Positions 15,997-23,754 of a stretch of DNA of 64,000 nt are shown piece by piece (the stretch's first letter is position 1; each line of letters opens with the position of its first letter). The stretch is from assembly GCF_022370635.2 (NCBI RefSeq), contig NZ_CP092362.2, positions 3,906,001-3,970,000 of the forward strand. Direction: 5' to 3'. The notes under the pieces are model-generated. The model was not told the DNA's origin. It searched no databases and saw only the letters and a list, made by a program, of their open reading frames with translations. This DNA comes from Mycolicibacterium crocinum (GTDB lineage: Bacteria; Actinomycetota; Actinomycetes; Mycobacteriales; Mycobacteriaceae). The translations under genes and the position numbers were made by a program.

Positions 15997-17426
15997 CTGC
16001 CGCGATCCCGATAAGCTTCCAGCAGCCGCAGCCAGAGCTCGCTGACCGTTGGAAAGCACGGTACTGCGTGCCACAGGCGGTCGATGGGCACCTCCCCAGC
16101 GACGGCGACGGTCGCCGCGTGCAGCATTTCGCTGACTCCCGGGCCGACCATGGTGACACCGAGCGGAATGCGGCGGCTGTCGTCGACGACCATCCGGGCC
16201 CTGCCGCGATAGCCGTCCGCGTAGAGCTTGGCCCCCATCACCACATCGCCGATCTCGATGTCGACCACGGACACGTGATGACCGGCGGCTCGGGCTTGTC
16301 GCTCCGTCATTCCGACCGAGACGGCTTCAGGATCGGTGAAGAACGCCTGCGGGACGGCCCTCGTATCGGCGGTTGCGACGTGTGGGCCCCATGCGCCGGT
16401 TTCCACGACGCCTGACCGAGCCCGCGTCGAAATCACCGCTGCCGCTATCCGGGCTTGGTACTTGCCTTGGTGGGTCAGCAGAGCGCGATGGTTCGCGTCG
16501 CCTGCGGCATAGAGCCAGTCGCCTGCGACACCGGTAACGGTCAGGGCATCGTCGGTGTCGAGCCAGGTTCCCGGCACCAAGCCGACAGTTTCGAGACCCA
16601 TGTCACCGGTCAACGGCTTGCGACCGGTCGCGAACATCACCTCGTCAACTTCGACTGTTGCGCCGTCGTCGAGATCGACGGCGACGCCGCCCGCGTCACG
16701 GCGCAGCCGATGAACGTTCACCCCGGTACGTACGTCGACTCCAGCGTCAGTCAGCCCTCGTTCGATGGCTTCGGCGACGAAGGACTCCATATCGGCGAGG
16801 ATGCGAGAACGCACGAGCAGCGTGACGGATGAGCCCAGACCTTGCCAGGCGGTGGCCATCTCGACCGCGACTCCACCACCACCGACGATGGCCAACCGCT
16901 TGGGCACCTCATTGGAATCGGTGGCTTTTCGGTTGGTCCACGGGTGGACCTCGTCCACTCCGGGCACGTCCGGGAGGGCGGCTCCACTACCGCTACTGAT
17001 CACCACGGCGTGGCGAGCGGTCAAAGACAAAACGTCGCCGGCCGACGACGTCACGGTCACGCGGCGCTCGCCGTCGAGACGGCCGTGTCCACGGAACAGA
17101 TCCGCGCCCATGGCGACCACCGTGTCCGCCTGACCGCTGTCGTCCCAGTCCGTGACGTAACGGTCCCGGCGCCCGAAGACGCCCTTGGTGTTGATCGCTC
17201 CGGTCACCGCTTCGCGCGCCCCGTCCACGCGCCGAGTATCGGCAAGTGCCAGTACAGGACGAAGGAGGGCCTTGCTCGGCACGCACCCCCAATACGAGCA
17301 CTCGCCACCGACAAGTTCCTGTTCGACGACCGCCACACTCAAATTCGCGGCGCGGCAACGGTCTGCCGCGGTTTGACCGACCGGGCCGGCGCCGATCACG
17401 ATCACGTCGTACACATTCTCGGTCAC
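15993..17426 (-). CDS. Pyridine nucleotide-disulfide oxidoreductase (dihydrolipoamide dehydrogenase-like)
   Basis: FAD- and NAD(P)H-binding class I flavoprotein disulfide reductase of 477 residues; substrate unknown. FAD motif VIVIGAGPVGQTAA (8-21), redox pair in GGECSYWGCVPSK (Cys-x4-Cys), NAD(P) motif IVGGGGVAVEMATAW and ATGRKPL, second FAD motif YAAGDANH, and a C-terminal dimerisation domain. Where lipoamide dehydrogenases have the catalytic His in HPT-x-x-E, this protein reads CFPTVSE with Phe in place of His, so normal disulfide turnover is doubtful. The GTG start overlaps the upstream DUF427 gene stop (GTGA), so the two are coupled under the operator at 18341-18378. Related proteins are often called mercuric-reductase-like; there is no mercury-specific C-terminal Cys pair. 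Confidence 0.88.
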   Translation of the reverse strand: MTENVYDVIVIGAGPVGQTAADRCRAANLSVAVVEQELVGGECSYWGCVPSKALLRPVLALADTRRVDGAREAVTGAINTKGVFGRRDRYVTDWDDSGQADTVVAMGADLFRGHGRLDGERRVTVTSSAGDVLSLTARHAVVISSGSGAALPDVPGVDEVHPWTNRKATDSNEVPKRLAIVGGGGVAVEMATAWQGLGSSVTLLVRSRILADMESFVAEAIERGLTDAGVDVRTGVNVHRLRRDAGGVAVDLDDGATVEVDEVMFATGRKPLTGDMGLETVGLVPGTWLDTDDALTVTGVAGDWLYAAGDANHRALLTHQGKYQARIAAAVISTRARSGVVETGAWGPHVATADTRAVPQAFFTDPEAVSVGMTERQARAAGHHVSVVDIEIGDVVMGAKLYADGYRGRARMVVDDSRRIPLGVTMVGPGVSEMLHAATVAVAGEVPIDRLWHAVPCFPTVSELWLRLLEAYRDRGS

Positions 17427-18310
17427 CGTTTGTACACCTTTCGCTGTTCGGCGAGGGGTAATAGCTCGTCGGGGTCGAGTCCCCGATCGACGCCGTGGGG
17501 TAGCACGGTCTGTCCTGGCTCCAGATGCAATCTGTGACCGTCGAGGCCGACGTCGATCTTGTCCGGCTCGAACGACACCATGTTGCGCACGGCCCCGACT
17601 TCCGGCCAGGCGTCGACGTATGACCAGGCGGCGCGGACCCGCTCACCGATGGTGTAATAGCTCGCCAAACCTTTGTAGGGACAGAAGGTTTGACCGTCAA
17701 CCTGAATGAGCGCGTTCTCATCGACATCGTCGCGCGGCACATACCAGCGAGGTGCGAAGCCCGACTCGTAGAGCACCGCCGGCCGCCGGGTGTCGGCAAC
17801 GACGCGATCGCCGTCACGCACGACGAGGTGTCGCGACGTGGAGCGTATGTCGATGCGATGGTAGGGATCGGCGGCATGCCCGACGATGCGATCGTCTTCC
17901 TCATAAAAGGCATCCATCGCCCGCCACGCGAAGGCGATACGCCCGTCCAACACCTTGGCATGCTCTGGGAGCGCGCTGTGGCACCATGCCCCGCGGCGAA
18001 CGCTGCGACCTCCCGCGGTCACCGCGAACCACGTCGTCACCCCGAGATCGCGGTGCTCGGTCCGCTGTTCTTCGACCACAAGCACTTCCGGATCGATGGC
18101 ATCGCGCGGGAAGTAAGCCACCGGGTAGCGGCCCGGCTCGTGTAGCAGCACGACGTCTTCACTGTCGGCAATCCAGAGATCGCCGAAACGCACTCTCATC
18201 CGACGGCGCAGCGGTTCCACGAAGAGGAGTCGTTCAGGAAGCGGCTGCGCGGTCAGGAAATGACCGACGGCCCCTGCGTCCAAGGGCCCTTGTTGCCACG
18301 CCAAACCCAT
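17423..18310 (-). CDS. Protein with two DUF427 domains
   Basis: Uncharacterised cytosolic protein of 295 residues from ATG 18310, preceded by GGAAGG. Two copies of the DUF427 (beta-tent) fold can be aligned: N-terminal around RVRFGDLWIADSEDVVLLHE with GRYPVAYFPRDAI, and C-terminal around VVRDGDRVVADTRRPAVLYE with RWYVPRDDV. The C-terminal copy is followed by FCPYKGLASYYTI, the diagnostic motif. No catalytic function is established for the family. It is translationally coupled to the FAD oxidoreductase downstream, and its promoter carries two TGGG-N8-CCCA elements shared with the hydrolase gene at 19768-20637, so it likely belongs to the fused TetR regulon. Confidence 0.88.
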   Translation of the reverse strand: MGLAWQQGPLDAGAVGHFLTAQPLPERLLFVEPLRRRMRVRFGDLWIADSEDVVLLHEPGRYPVAYFPRDAIDPEVLVVEEQRTEHRDLGVTTWFAVTAGGRSVRRGAWCHSALPEHAKVLDGRIAFAWRAMDAFYEEDDRIVGHAADPYHRIDIRSTSRHLVVRDGDRVVADTRRPAVLYESGFAPRWYVPRDDVDENALIQVDGQTFCPYKGLASYYTIGERVRAAWSYVDAWPEVGAVRNMVSFEPDKIDVGLDGHRLHLEPGQTVLPHGVDRGLDPDELLPLAEQRKVYKR

Positions 18311-18340
18311 GATGCGCACCTTCCGGGGCGATGGACTAAT

Positions 18341-18378
18341 TGGGCTGTTTGTCCCATTATTATGGGCTGTCCAGCCCA
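18341..18378. promoter_or_regulatory. Paired TGGG-N8-CCCA operator A, upstream of the DUF427 gene
   Basis: Two 16-bp dyads, TGGGCTGTTTGTCCCA (18341-18356) and TGGGCTGTCCAGCCCA (18363-18378), start 22 bp apart with the AT-only spacer TTATTA. On the minus strand that spacer gives CATAAT, a possible -10 element. The pair lies 31-68 bp upstream of the DUF427 gene and just after the fused TetR stop. The layout is identical to operator B at 20651. Confidence 0.75.
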
Positions 18379-18408
18379 TAAAAGTCCAGTGTCTTCAGGC
18401 GCTTGCCT

Positions 18409-19731
18409 TTACCGCTTGCGTTTGGCCGGTCGGACGGCGAAGGTCCGAACGTAGTCGACGGCGGCATTGACATTGACACGCAAGGGTTCTGGGCTATCCG
18501 TGACATGGGTGAGCATTGCTCCGCCCTGGTGAGCGATCACCAAACTTGCCGCGAGATGTCGCGGAGAAGCTTCGGCAGCAAGTTCGCCGCGGTCGCGCAT
18601 TGCGGTCAGACCCGCGACGAAAAGACCGATCCACTCGTCATATCCGGCGGCGAGATCGGCACGAATCCGGTCGTCCGAGTCAATCAGTTCACCGGCCAGC
18701 GAGCCATACACGCAGCCACCGAGCCGATACACCGTATCGATGTCCTCAACACACGCGTCGGCCCACGCTTGCAGGTCGCGGATGCGATCGAACGAACCGA
18801 ACTTGGGGTCGGTGTGATACCCGCGCACCTGTTGGCGACGCGAGGCGACGACCTCCCGGGTGAGGTCGCGCTTGTCCCCAAAGTAGTGCGACATCTGAGA
18901 TCCGCTGACACCCGCTGACACCCGCACGTCTTCGATGCTCGTTCCGGTCGCACCACGCTGAAACATCAACGCTGCCGTGGTGTCGATGATGCGGGCCCGG
19001 GTCTCGAGTCCCTTGCGGGTGAACCGCTGGTTGGCGACGAGTCCGCCGTCTGTATGCGCGGGCCGGCGGACACGTCGCGGAGGGCGGGGCGTGCGCATAG
19101 CGGGATCGGTGGCATAGGCGCGAATCCGATTGACCGCGAAGCGAAGTCCATCGGCAAGCGGCCACTCCTGATGATAGGTGAATGTCATCGCGCCGCTGCC
19201 CTGGTGCGTTGCCACCAGAACTACGGCCAGTTGATGCGGGTCGGCCTTGGAAGTCAGGATCCGGCGGTCTTTCATCTGCTGAATAGCCTTCTCGAAGAAG
19301 GAGATCCATGCCCAATATCCGTCAGCCAAAGCAGCGCGCGTGTCCGCGTCGGACTTCGCCAGCTGCGCCGCCAGCGCGTGATAGGTCGGCGTCCCGGCGT
19401 ATCCGATGCGGCGCAGATACCGCAGATTCAGAGCGATCCAGGTTTCGTAATCGTCGAGTGACTCCAGCCCGCGCAGCTTGGGCTGACGATGAAAGTCCAG
19501 CACCACCTCGATCTGTTTGGCCAGTACTGCGGCGATCAGCGCGCGTTTGTCGGCGAAGTAGTGAGCGAGCTGTGATCCGCTGACCGAAGCGACACGCCGA
19601 AGAGTCTCGTTGTTCAGGCCCGAGAGACCCTCGTCGAGGATGACGTCAGCTGCGGCCGCGACAATCCTGTCCCGGGTCGCCCTACCCCGCAGGGTGAGGC
19701 GCCGATCGTCTTGGGGCGCCGGCGGAGACAT
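18409..19731 (-). CDS. Tandem (double) TetR-family regulator
   Basis: DNA-binding repressor-type protein of 440 residues made of two complete TetR units in one chain. Unit 1 has its helix-turn-helix at ~42-62 (ETLRRVASVSGSQLAHYFADK) with a ligand domain to ~212. A Pro/Arg-rich linker (RTPRPPRRVRRP) leads to unit 2, with its helix-turn-helix at ~265-285 and recognition segment SGSQMSHYFGDK. The two recognition helices, SGSQLAHYF and SGSQMSHYF, are nearly identical, which implies the same half-site sequence. It sits between the hydrolase (36 bp upstream) and the DUF427 gene, both of which carry paired 16-bp dyads. Effector unknown; the enzymes nearby suggest an epoxide or other reactive small molecule. 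Confidence 0.92.
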   Translation of the reverse strand: MSPPAPQDDRRLTLRGRATRDRIVAAAADVILDEGLSGLNNETLRRVASVSGSQLAHYFADKRALIAAVLAKQIEVVLDFHRQPKLRGLESLDDYETWIALNLRYLRRIGYAGTPTYHALAAQLAKSDADTRAALADGYWAWISFFEKAIQQMKDRRILTSKADPHQLAVVLVATHQGSGAMTFTYHQEWPLADGLRFAVNRIRAYATDPAMRTPRPPRRVRRPAHTDGGLVANQRFTRKGLETRARIIDTTAALMFQRGATGTSIEDVRVSAGVSGSQMSHYFGDKRDLTREVVASRRQQVRGYHTDPKFGSFDRIRDLQAWADACVEDIDTVYRLGGCVYGSLAGELIDSDDRIRADLAAGYDEWIGLFVAGLTAMRDRGELAAEASPRHLAASLVIAHQGGAMLTHVTDSPEPLRVNVNAAVDYVRTFAVRPAKRKR

Positions 19732-19767
19732 CGGCCCAGATTACGGCAGTTTTGCCTGGTTAAGCCC

Positions 19768-20637
19768 TCAACGCGCGAGCCGGCGTTCCAGGAAATCGAC
19801 CATGAGTGCCGCTACCTCGTCGAGAGCCGATTCGAGCAGAAAGTGTCCACCGGCAACCAAGTGGATTTCGGCATCCGGCAGATCGTCGGCGAACGCGGCC
19901 GCGCCGGCAGGGCCGAAGATCTCGTCCCCACGTCCCCACACAGCGAGCAGTGGCACGGCACTCTGCCGGAAATAGTCGTGGACCTTCGGATACAGCGGCG
20001 GGTTCGTCGCGTAGTCGCGGAACAGCGCAAGTTGGATCTCGTCGTTGCCGGGACGGCTCAGTAACGCATAGTCGTGGTGCCAACTTTCGGGGTCTACGAG
20101 CGTTTCGTCGGCCACGCCCGTGACGTACTGCCAACGAGTCGCTTCCAAGCCAAGGAATCCGCGCAACGGCGCCTCCGTCTCGGGCGACGGCCGGTCCTGG
20201 TAGGCCCATACCGTCCTCCAGAACTCGTCGACGAAGCCGGCGTCGTAGGCGTTGCCGTTCTGGCTCACCACAGCGGTGATCGCGGACGGGTCCGCCAGCG
20301 CAAGGCGCCATCCGATCGGCGCGCCATAGTCCTGGACATAGATGGCATACCGATCGACACCGATGTCTCGCAGCAGTCCGGCAGTGAGTTTCGCCAAGGC
20401 GTCGAAGGTGTAGTCGAACTCGTCGGCGGCGGGCGCATCAGAAAGCCCGAATCCCAGCATATCCGGCGCAATCACGCGGTACCGATCGGCAAGAATCGGG
20501 ACTAGCTGCCGGAACATGTATGAACTCGTCGGAAAGCCATGCAACAGAACAATTACCGGCGCATCGGACGGTCCCGCTTCCCGATAGAACAGGCGATGAC
20601 CGTCGACTGTCGTGTAGCGGTGGTGAACGGATGGCAT
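19768..20637 (-). CDS. Alpha/beta-hydrolase, epoxide hydrolase/haloalkane dehalogenase type
   Basis: Predicted hydrolase of 289 residues from ATG 20637, preceded by TTAGGAG five bases away. The oxyanion motif is LLHGFPTSSYMFR, and the nucleophile elbow reads YVQDYGAPIG with Asp, not Ser, at the elbow. This places it with epoxide hydrolases and haloalkane/fluoroacetate dehalogenases, which form an ester with Asp. A late acid residue lies near WGRGDEIFGP and the general-base His is in VAGGHFLLES. The promoter carries two TGGG-N8-CCCA dyads 13 bp upstream of the start and a third 83 bp further. First gene of the minus-strand run leading into the fused TetR gene. Substrate not identifiable from sequence. 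Confidence 0.9.
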   Translation of the reverse strand: MPSVHHRYTTVDGHRLFYREAGPSDAPVIVLLHGFPTSSYMFRQLVPILADRYRVIAPDMLGFGLSDAPAADEFDYTFDALAKLTAGLLRDIGVDRYAIYVQDYGAPIGWRLALADPSAITAVVSQNGNAYDAGFVDEFWRTVWAYQDRPSPETEAPLRGFLGLEATRWQYVTGVADETLVDPESWHHDYALLSRPGNDEIQLALFRDYATNPPLYPKVHDYFRQSAVPLLAVWGRGDEIFGPAGAAAFADDLPDAEIHLVAGGHFLLESALDEVAALMVDFLERRLAR

Positions 20638-20650
20638 AACGACTCCTAAC

Positions 20651-20688
20651 TGGGCTTTTGGTCCCAATAAAATGGGATAGTTAGCCCA
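20651..20688. promoter_or_regulatory. Paired TGGG-N8-CCCA operator B, upstream of the hydrolase
   Basis: TGGGCTTTTGGTCCCA (20651-20666) and TGGGATAGTTAGCCCA (20673-20688) start 22 bp apart with the spacer ATAAAA, the same geometry as operator A. The two 45-bp regions align without gaps and share about 30 positions. Site 1 ends 13 bp before the hydrolase start codon, so occupancy would block its transcription. Confidence 0.75.
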
Positions 20689-20757
20689 GTATGCTCGCTC
20701 GCGACCGGTCGCACCAGCCCTTTCCTCATTGACCGCGTAGCAACGGCTGGCTTATTT

Positions 20758-20773
20758 TGGGTCAACCAACCCA
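20758..20773. promoter_or_regulatory. Single TGGG-N8-CCCA element C
   Basis: TGGGTCAACCAACCCA is a fifth copy of the 16-bp dyad, 69 bp beyond operator B in the intergenic region (20638-20860) between the hydrolase and the PaaG-like gene. The rest of that 223-bp spacer holds no gene that I can see; a perfect palindrome GCGACCGGTCGC lies at 20701-20712. Confidence 0.55.
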
Positions 20774-20860
20774 GTTAGTCGCGGGTGATCAATGATCAAG
20801 CAGCAGAATCGCTGATCGCCTTCGCGACGTAGCGAATCGCGCAATCCGCCCTCGCGCCTT

Positions 20861-21643
20861 CTAGCTGAACTTTGGCGCCCGCTTGTTCAGGAACGCGTCG
20901 ATACCTTCGCGACCGTCGACGCTGTCGGCGCACGCGGCGATCAGCCGGCCTTCGAGTTCCATCTGCTCCTCGAGTCCGCTGCCGAACGTGGTGAGCATGA
21001 GTTTCTTCACCGCGCCGCTGGAACCCTTTGCCGCAGAAGCGATCTGCTCGGCCAGTGCCTGAGCGCGCGCTTCAAGTTCAGCGGCAGGCACGACCTCGTT
21101 GACCAGACCCCACTCGGCGGCCTCGGCGGCTTTGAGCGTGCGGTTGGTCAGCATCAGTTCCTGCGTGCGGCGCACACCGATGATCCTCGGCAGGAAGTAG
21201 GAGGAGCTGCCGTCCGGGCTGAGCCCGGCTTTGGTGTAGGCCATCGTGAACGACGCGGTGTCGGCGGCCAGCACCAGATCCCCCGCCACCGCCAGGCTGA
21301 AGCCGGCACCCGCGGCGACACCGTTGACCGCGGCGATCACCACGGCATCCATCCGCGCCAGCGTGGAGATCGCGCGATGCAGGTCGTCTGCGATGCCCTT
21401 GACGAAGCGGCCCGGGCCCAGCGGGGACGCCGCCATCGCCTTGAGGTCGCCCCCGGCGCAGAAGAAGCGGCCCGCTCCGGTGAGGATGACGGCCTTGGTC
21501 TCCGCCACGTCACAGCGGGCGGCGACCTGGGCGAGTTCGGCGGTCATCACGTCGTTCATGCCATTGGCGGCGTCGGGCCGGTTCAGCACGATCCGCGCGA
21601 TGGGACCGGACTGCTCAAAGGACAACGTCTGGTAGTCGCTCAC
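20861..21643 (-). CDS. Enoyl-CoA hydratase/isomerase family protein (PaaG-like)
   Basis: Crotonase-fold enzyme of 260 residues acting on acyl-CoA thioesters. The oxyanion-hole segments are GAGRFFCAGGDLKAM and AAVNGVAAGAGFSLAVAGD. The usual first catalytic Glu is absent (FTMAYTKAGLSPDGSSSYFL); instead the PDG Asp is present. This matches PaaG, the 1,2-epoxyphenylacetyl-CoA isomerase, and related delta3-delta2 isomerases rather than true hydratases. That is a comparison from family knowledge; the substrate here is not known. It lies 10 bp downstream of a TetR gene in the same direction, so the two may be co-transcribed. Confidence 0.9.
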   Translation of the reverse strand: MSDYQTLSFEQSGPIARIVLNRPDAANGMNDVMTAELAQVAARCDVAETKAVILTGAGRFFCAGGDLKAMAASPLGPGRFVKGIADDLHRAISTLARMDAVVIAAVNGVAAGAGFSLAVAGDLVLAADTASFTMAYTKAGLSPDGSSSYFLPRIIGVRRTQELMLTNRTLKAAEAAEWGLVNEVVPAAELEARAQALAEQIASAAKGSSGAVKKLMLTTFGSGLEEQMELEGRLIAACADSVDGREGIDAFLNKRAPKFS

Positions 21644-21653
21644 GGGGCGAACG

Positions 21654-22262
21654 TTAGCAACCCAGGATTCGCAGGGCGGCAGCGGCGATCACCGCGGGCG
21701 TCTCGGGCGTGCATTCCTCGTCGTCGGAGCGCCGGTTGATCACCGACTCCACCAGACGGAACGGAAGGTCGTCGGCTTCCGGGATGCCGTCGCACTCGGC
21801 CACCACCTGCGCCGCGAGCGCGCGATAGCGGCGGCGCAGTTCTTCGCGGTTGGCGCGGAACTGCGCGAACCGTTCGATACGCAGTTCCGGCAGCAGATAG
21901 AGCGCGCCGAGATTCCAGCGGCTGGCGCACAGCTGCGTGCAGTCCGCGATCACCAGCGCACGCAGCCGTTCACTCGCCGGACCCGGTTGGGCCAACAGGT
22001 CACCGGCCAGCCGTAGCGCCTCGTCGACGGTCCCGGCCAGCAGCGCGTCGAGGATGTCGTCTTTGGTCGGAAAGTGGTGGTACAGCGAGGCCTGGCGGAT
22101 GCCGACCGCGTCGGCGATTCGGCGGGTTGACGTCCCGGCGTACCCGATCTTGGTGAACAGCTCGGCGGCCGCGTCCAGGATCTCCTCGCACGCGGTGTTG
22201 CCGGGCCGGCGAGATTGTTCGAGCCGGGGCCGACCGCGGCCGTCATGGCCCTGGCTGCGCAT
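21654..22262 (-). CDS. TetR/AcrR regulator divergent to the DUF1989 operon
   Basis: Transcriptional regulator of 202 residues. The N-terminal helix-turn-helix is typical: EEILDAAAELFTKIGYAGTSTRRIADAVGIRQASLYHHFPTKDD in pieces (about 26-69), and a ligand-binding domain follows. It is divergent from the DUF1989/carboxyltransferase operon across a 149-bp spacer that contains an inverted pair ACCTGTCA/TGACAGGT, so it is the likely local regulator of that operon. It precedes the PaaG-like gene by 10 bp. Effector unknown; guanidine, urea or a related nitrogen compound is a guess from the neighbourhood. Confidence 0.9.
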   Translation of the reverse strand: MRSQGHDGRGRPRLEQSRRPGNTACEEILDAAAELFTKIGYAGTSTRRIADAVGIRQASLYHHFPTKDDILDALLAGTVDEALRLAGDLLAQPGPASERLRALVIADCTQLCASRWNLGALYLLPELRIERFAQFRANREELRRRYRALAAQVVAECDGIPEADDLPFRLVESVINRRSDDEECTPETPAVIAAAALRILGC

Positions 22263-22295
22263 ACGTCATTCTGGCACCCGGCCCCGGTCCGCAAT

Positions 22296-22387
22296 ACCTG
22301 TCACTTGATCGAAATCCAGTCAACCCACTCGTTACATCGGCGACATTCCCCGGGAACGGCCCTTGAGAAAACTTTCAGTTGACAGGT
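22296..22387. promoter_or_regulatory. Inverted ACCTGTCA pair in the TetR/DUF1989 spacer
   Basis: ACCTGTCA at 22296-22303 and its reverse complement TGACAGGT at 22380-22387 flank the divergent spacer, one copy near each gene start. The second includes TTGACA (22379-22384). Could be TetR half-sites. The rest of the spacer shows no recognisable riboswitch. Confidence 0.35.
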
Positions 22388-22411
22388 AATCGGCTACACA
22401 GGAGCGCCCAG

Positions 22412-23146
22412 ATGACAACCGCGTCGACCGACGGGGCCCGCGCACACGCCCGTTCCCAGGCGGGCGAAGCCAGCATGCGGGTGCCCGCCCTGCCTGACGG
22501 GGTGGATGGCACCCGTCTAGTGTGGGCCGAGTCCGTCCCGGCCGAGTCCTACGCCACCCGGGTGCTGGGCCGCGGAACCCGGCTGCGGCTGGCCGATCCC
22601 GACGGCGGCGCCTGCGCTCACCTGCTGCTGTTCCGGGCCGATGCCTCCTGGGAGCGGCTGAACGTCGCCGACACCATGAAGGTCCCGTGGCAGGCCTACC
22701 TCGGCGTGGGTCATCCGCTGCTCTCGGACCAGGGCCGCCTGCTGGCGACGGTGATGGCCGACAGCTCCGAACACCACGACCTGTTATGCGGGTTGCCCGC
22801 CGCGGGCCAGTCCATGATGCTGCTGGCTGCGATCAAGCACGGCATGGACATTCGCGACGTCGCACCGTCGGCGACCCTGTTCAAGGGTGTGCGAGTCGAG
22901 GACTCCGGCGCGCTGACATTCACCGGATCGGCGGGTCCCGGCGCGGCGGTCGAGTTGCTTATCCATCTGCCGGTCGTCGTCGCGGTGGTGAACACCGCGC
23001 ACCCGCTGGACCCGCAGCCCGCGGTGACCGGCCTCGACATCGTGGCCTGGCGCGCCGACGAGGAGCTGACCACCCCGGTCAACACCGATCCCGAATACCT
23101 CCGAGCCCTGTTCAACACCGAATCCACTTGGGCGGCAGCACAATGA
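22412..23146 (+). CDS. DUF1989 protein, urea-carboxylase-associated protein 1 / carboxyguanidine deiminase subunit-like
   Basis: 244 residues from ATG 22412 with ribosome site AGGAG nine bases upstream. It belongs to the DUF1989 family, annotated as urea amidolyase-associated protein 1. Family features include VPAESYATRVLGRGTRLRLADPDG in pieces, ERLNVADTMKVPWQAYLG, the SSEHHDLLCG segment and the C-terminal VVNTAHPLDP. In guanidine-degrading bacteria this family and its partner were shown (work by Schneider and colleagues, 2020) to form a carboxyguanidine deiminase, CgdAB, that makes allophanate. Here it overlaps the partner gene by 4 bp (ATGA). Function is inferred from family and pairing, and the downstream carboxylase is incomplete. 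Confidence 0.88.
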   Translation: MTTASTDGARAHARSQAGEASMRVPALPDGVDGTRLVWAESVPAESYATRVLGRGTRLRLADPDGGACAHLLLFRADASWERLNVADTMKVPWQAYLGVGHPLLSDQGRLLATVMADSSEHHDLLCGLPAAGQSMMLLAAIKHGMDIRDVAPSATLFKGVRVEDSGALTFTGSAGPGAAVELLIHLPVVVAVVNTAHPLDPQPAVTGLDIVAWRADEELTTPVNTDPEYLRALFNTESTWAAAQ

Positions 23147-23754
23147 TTTCCGACGAGATCGTCGAGGCACGCGCACCGTGGTCGAAGATCCTGCGCGCGG
23201 GTCAAAGCCTCCAGATCATCGACCTGCACGGCAATCAGGCGGTGGACACCCTGTTCTATGCCGTCACCGGTGACACCGTGGATCCGGCCGGGCGCTACAG
23301 CGCGCAGGCCACGATCGCCGCGCAACGCAACATCTTCCTGACCACCGGCTCTGTGCTGCGAGCCGCTGACGGCAGACCGCTGGTGACGATCGTCGCCGAC
23401 GAGGTGGGCAATCACGACACGATCGCGGGTGCCTGCTCCAAGGAGTCCAATACCTTGCGTTACGGCCACCACACCGTGCATCAGCACGCCTGCGCGGAGA
23501 ACTTCCTCGCCGAGGCCGCCAAATGGGGAATGGGCAAGCGCGACATCGTCTCCAACGTCAACTTCTTCATGAACGTGCCCGTCGAGGCCGACGGCACTCT
23601 CGGCATCGTCGACGGTCTGTCGGCGCCGGGCAAGTCGCTCACGGTCCGCGCCGACACCGACACTCTGGTGCTGGTGTCGAATTGCCCGCAGATCAACAAC
23701 CCCTGCAACGGCTTCGACCCGACGCCGGTGCGGCTGGTGATCACCGACTCATGA
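23143..23754 (+). CDS. DUF1989 protein, urea-carboxylase-associated protein 2 / carboxyguanidine deiminase subunit-like
   Basis: Second DUF1989 subunit, 203 residues. The start ATG overlaps the stop of the preceding gene and its own stop overlaps the next ATG, so the three genes are tightly coupled. Recognisable features are LRAGQSLQIIDLHGNQAVDTLFY, the Arg-Tyr-Ser segment PAGRYSAQATIAAQRNIFLTTGS in pieces, CSKESNTLRYGHHT and NFFMNVPVEADG. Likely metal or substrate ligands are in the CSKE and GHH motifs. Proposed role as for its partner: deimination of carboxyguanidine to allophanate. No allophanate hydrolase gene is present in this window. Confidence 0.88.
   Translation: MISDEIVEARAPWSKILRAGQSLQIIDLHGNQAVDTLFYAVTGDTVDPAGRYSAQATIAAQRNIFLTTGSVLRAADGRPLVTIVADEVGNHDTIAGACSKESNTLRYGHHTVHQHACAENFLAEAAKWGMGKRDIVSNVNFFMNVPVEADGTLGIVDGLSAPGKSLTVRADTDTLVLVSNCPQINNPCNGFDPTPVRLVITDS

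Noticed and set aside
20701..20712. Perfect palindrome GCGACCGGTCGC
   Set aside because: Only one copy, does not match the TGGG-N8-CCCA sites, and such GC-rich palindromes arise easily at this base composition.
20861..21643. Calling the crotonase protein a true enoyl-CoA hydratase
   Set aside because: The usual first catalytic Glu is missing and a PDG Asp is present, which fits isomerase-type members.
22263..22411. Possible guanidine riboswitch before the DUF1989 operon
   Set aside because: I could not find ykkC-type, mini-ykkC (paired ACGR loops) or guanidine-III features; the divergent TetR gene explains regulation better.
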